From assembly GCF_028858725.1 (NCBI RefSeq), contig NC_084760.1:66779867-66843866 (forward strand): a stretch of DNA of 64,000 nucleotides, read 5' to 3'. This document shows positions 57,689-64,000 of this stretch, one piece after another; the first letter of the stretch is position 1, and the number at the start of each line of letters is the position of its first letter. This stretch comes from Colius striatus (taxonomy: Eukaryota > Chordata > Aves > Coliiformes > Coliidae). The notes below the pieces were generated by a model that ran no database searches, was not told the origin of the DNA, and saw only the letters and a list, made by a program, of their open reading frames with translations. The position numbers and the translations under genes were made by a program.

Positions 57689-64000
<6,312 letters not shown>

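Overview
The window is vertebrate nuclear DNA and almost certainly avian. Genes are split into short exons with GT-AG introns, promoters are CpG islands, and the only abundant interspersed repeats are 5'-truncated CR1 LINEs, many ending in the bird-type tail ATTCTATGA. I name no species. Every exon below was placed by reading splice sites and by comparison with remembered mammalian proteins. No alignment was run.

Layout, left to right: (1) the first coding exon of PSMB1 (20S proteasome beta subunit), minus strand, with the rest of the gene off the left edge. (2) TBP (TATA-binding protein), plus strand, head-to-head with PSMB1; seven coding exons, about 305 aa. (3) PDCD2 (ribosomal protein chaperone with an MYND finger), minus strand, tail-to-tail with TBP; six coding exons, about 384 aa. 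(4) GNPAT (peroxisomal DHAP acyltransferase of ether-lipid synthesis), minus strand, sixteen coding exons over 21 kb, about 677 aa, ending in a peroxisomal targeting signal and lying just upstream of PDCD2. (5) The C1orf131 homologue (nucleolar, DUF4602 family), plus strand, sharing a 241-bp bidirectional CpG-island promoter with GNPAT; seven coding exons, about 257 aa. (6) A gene-poor stretch of about 9.5 kb. (7) The last two coding exons of TRIM67 (neuronal TRIM E3 ligase, SPRY end), minus strand, with the rest off the right edge.

The genes are housekeeping except TRIM67, and they do not form a functional pathway. Their arrangement is informative. PSMB1-TBP-PDCD2 is the human 6q27 block, and GNPAT-C1orf131-TRIM67 is the human 1q42 block. 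Here the two are fused, with only about 650 bp between the PDCD2 start and the GNPAT stop. Other points of note are a GC-AG intron in GNPAT, a CR1 inserted between the PSMB1 and TBP promoters, an ARL-type peroxisomal signal in GNPAT, and a polyalanine GNPAT N-terminus. I saw no CRISPR array, no operon and no sign of a novel multi-gene system.
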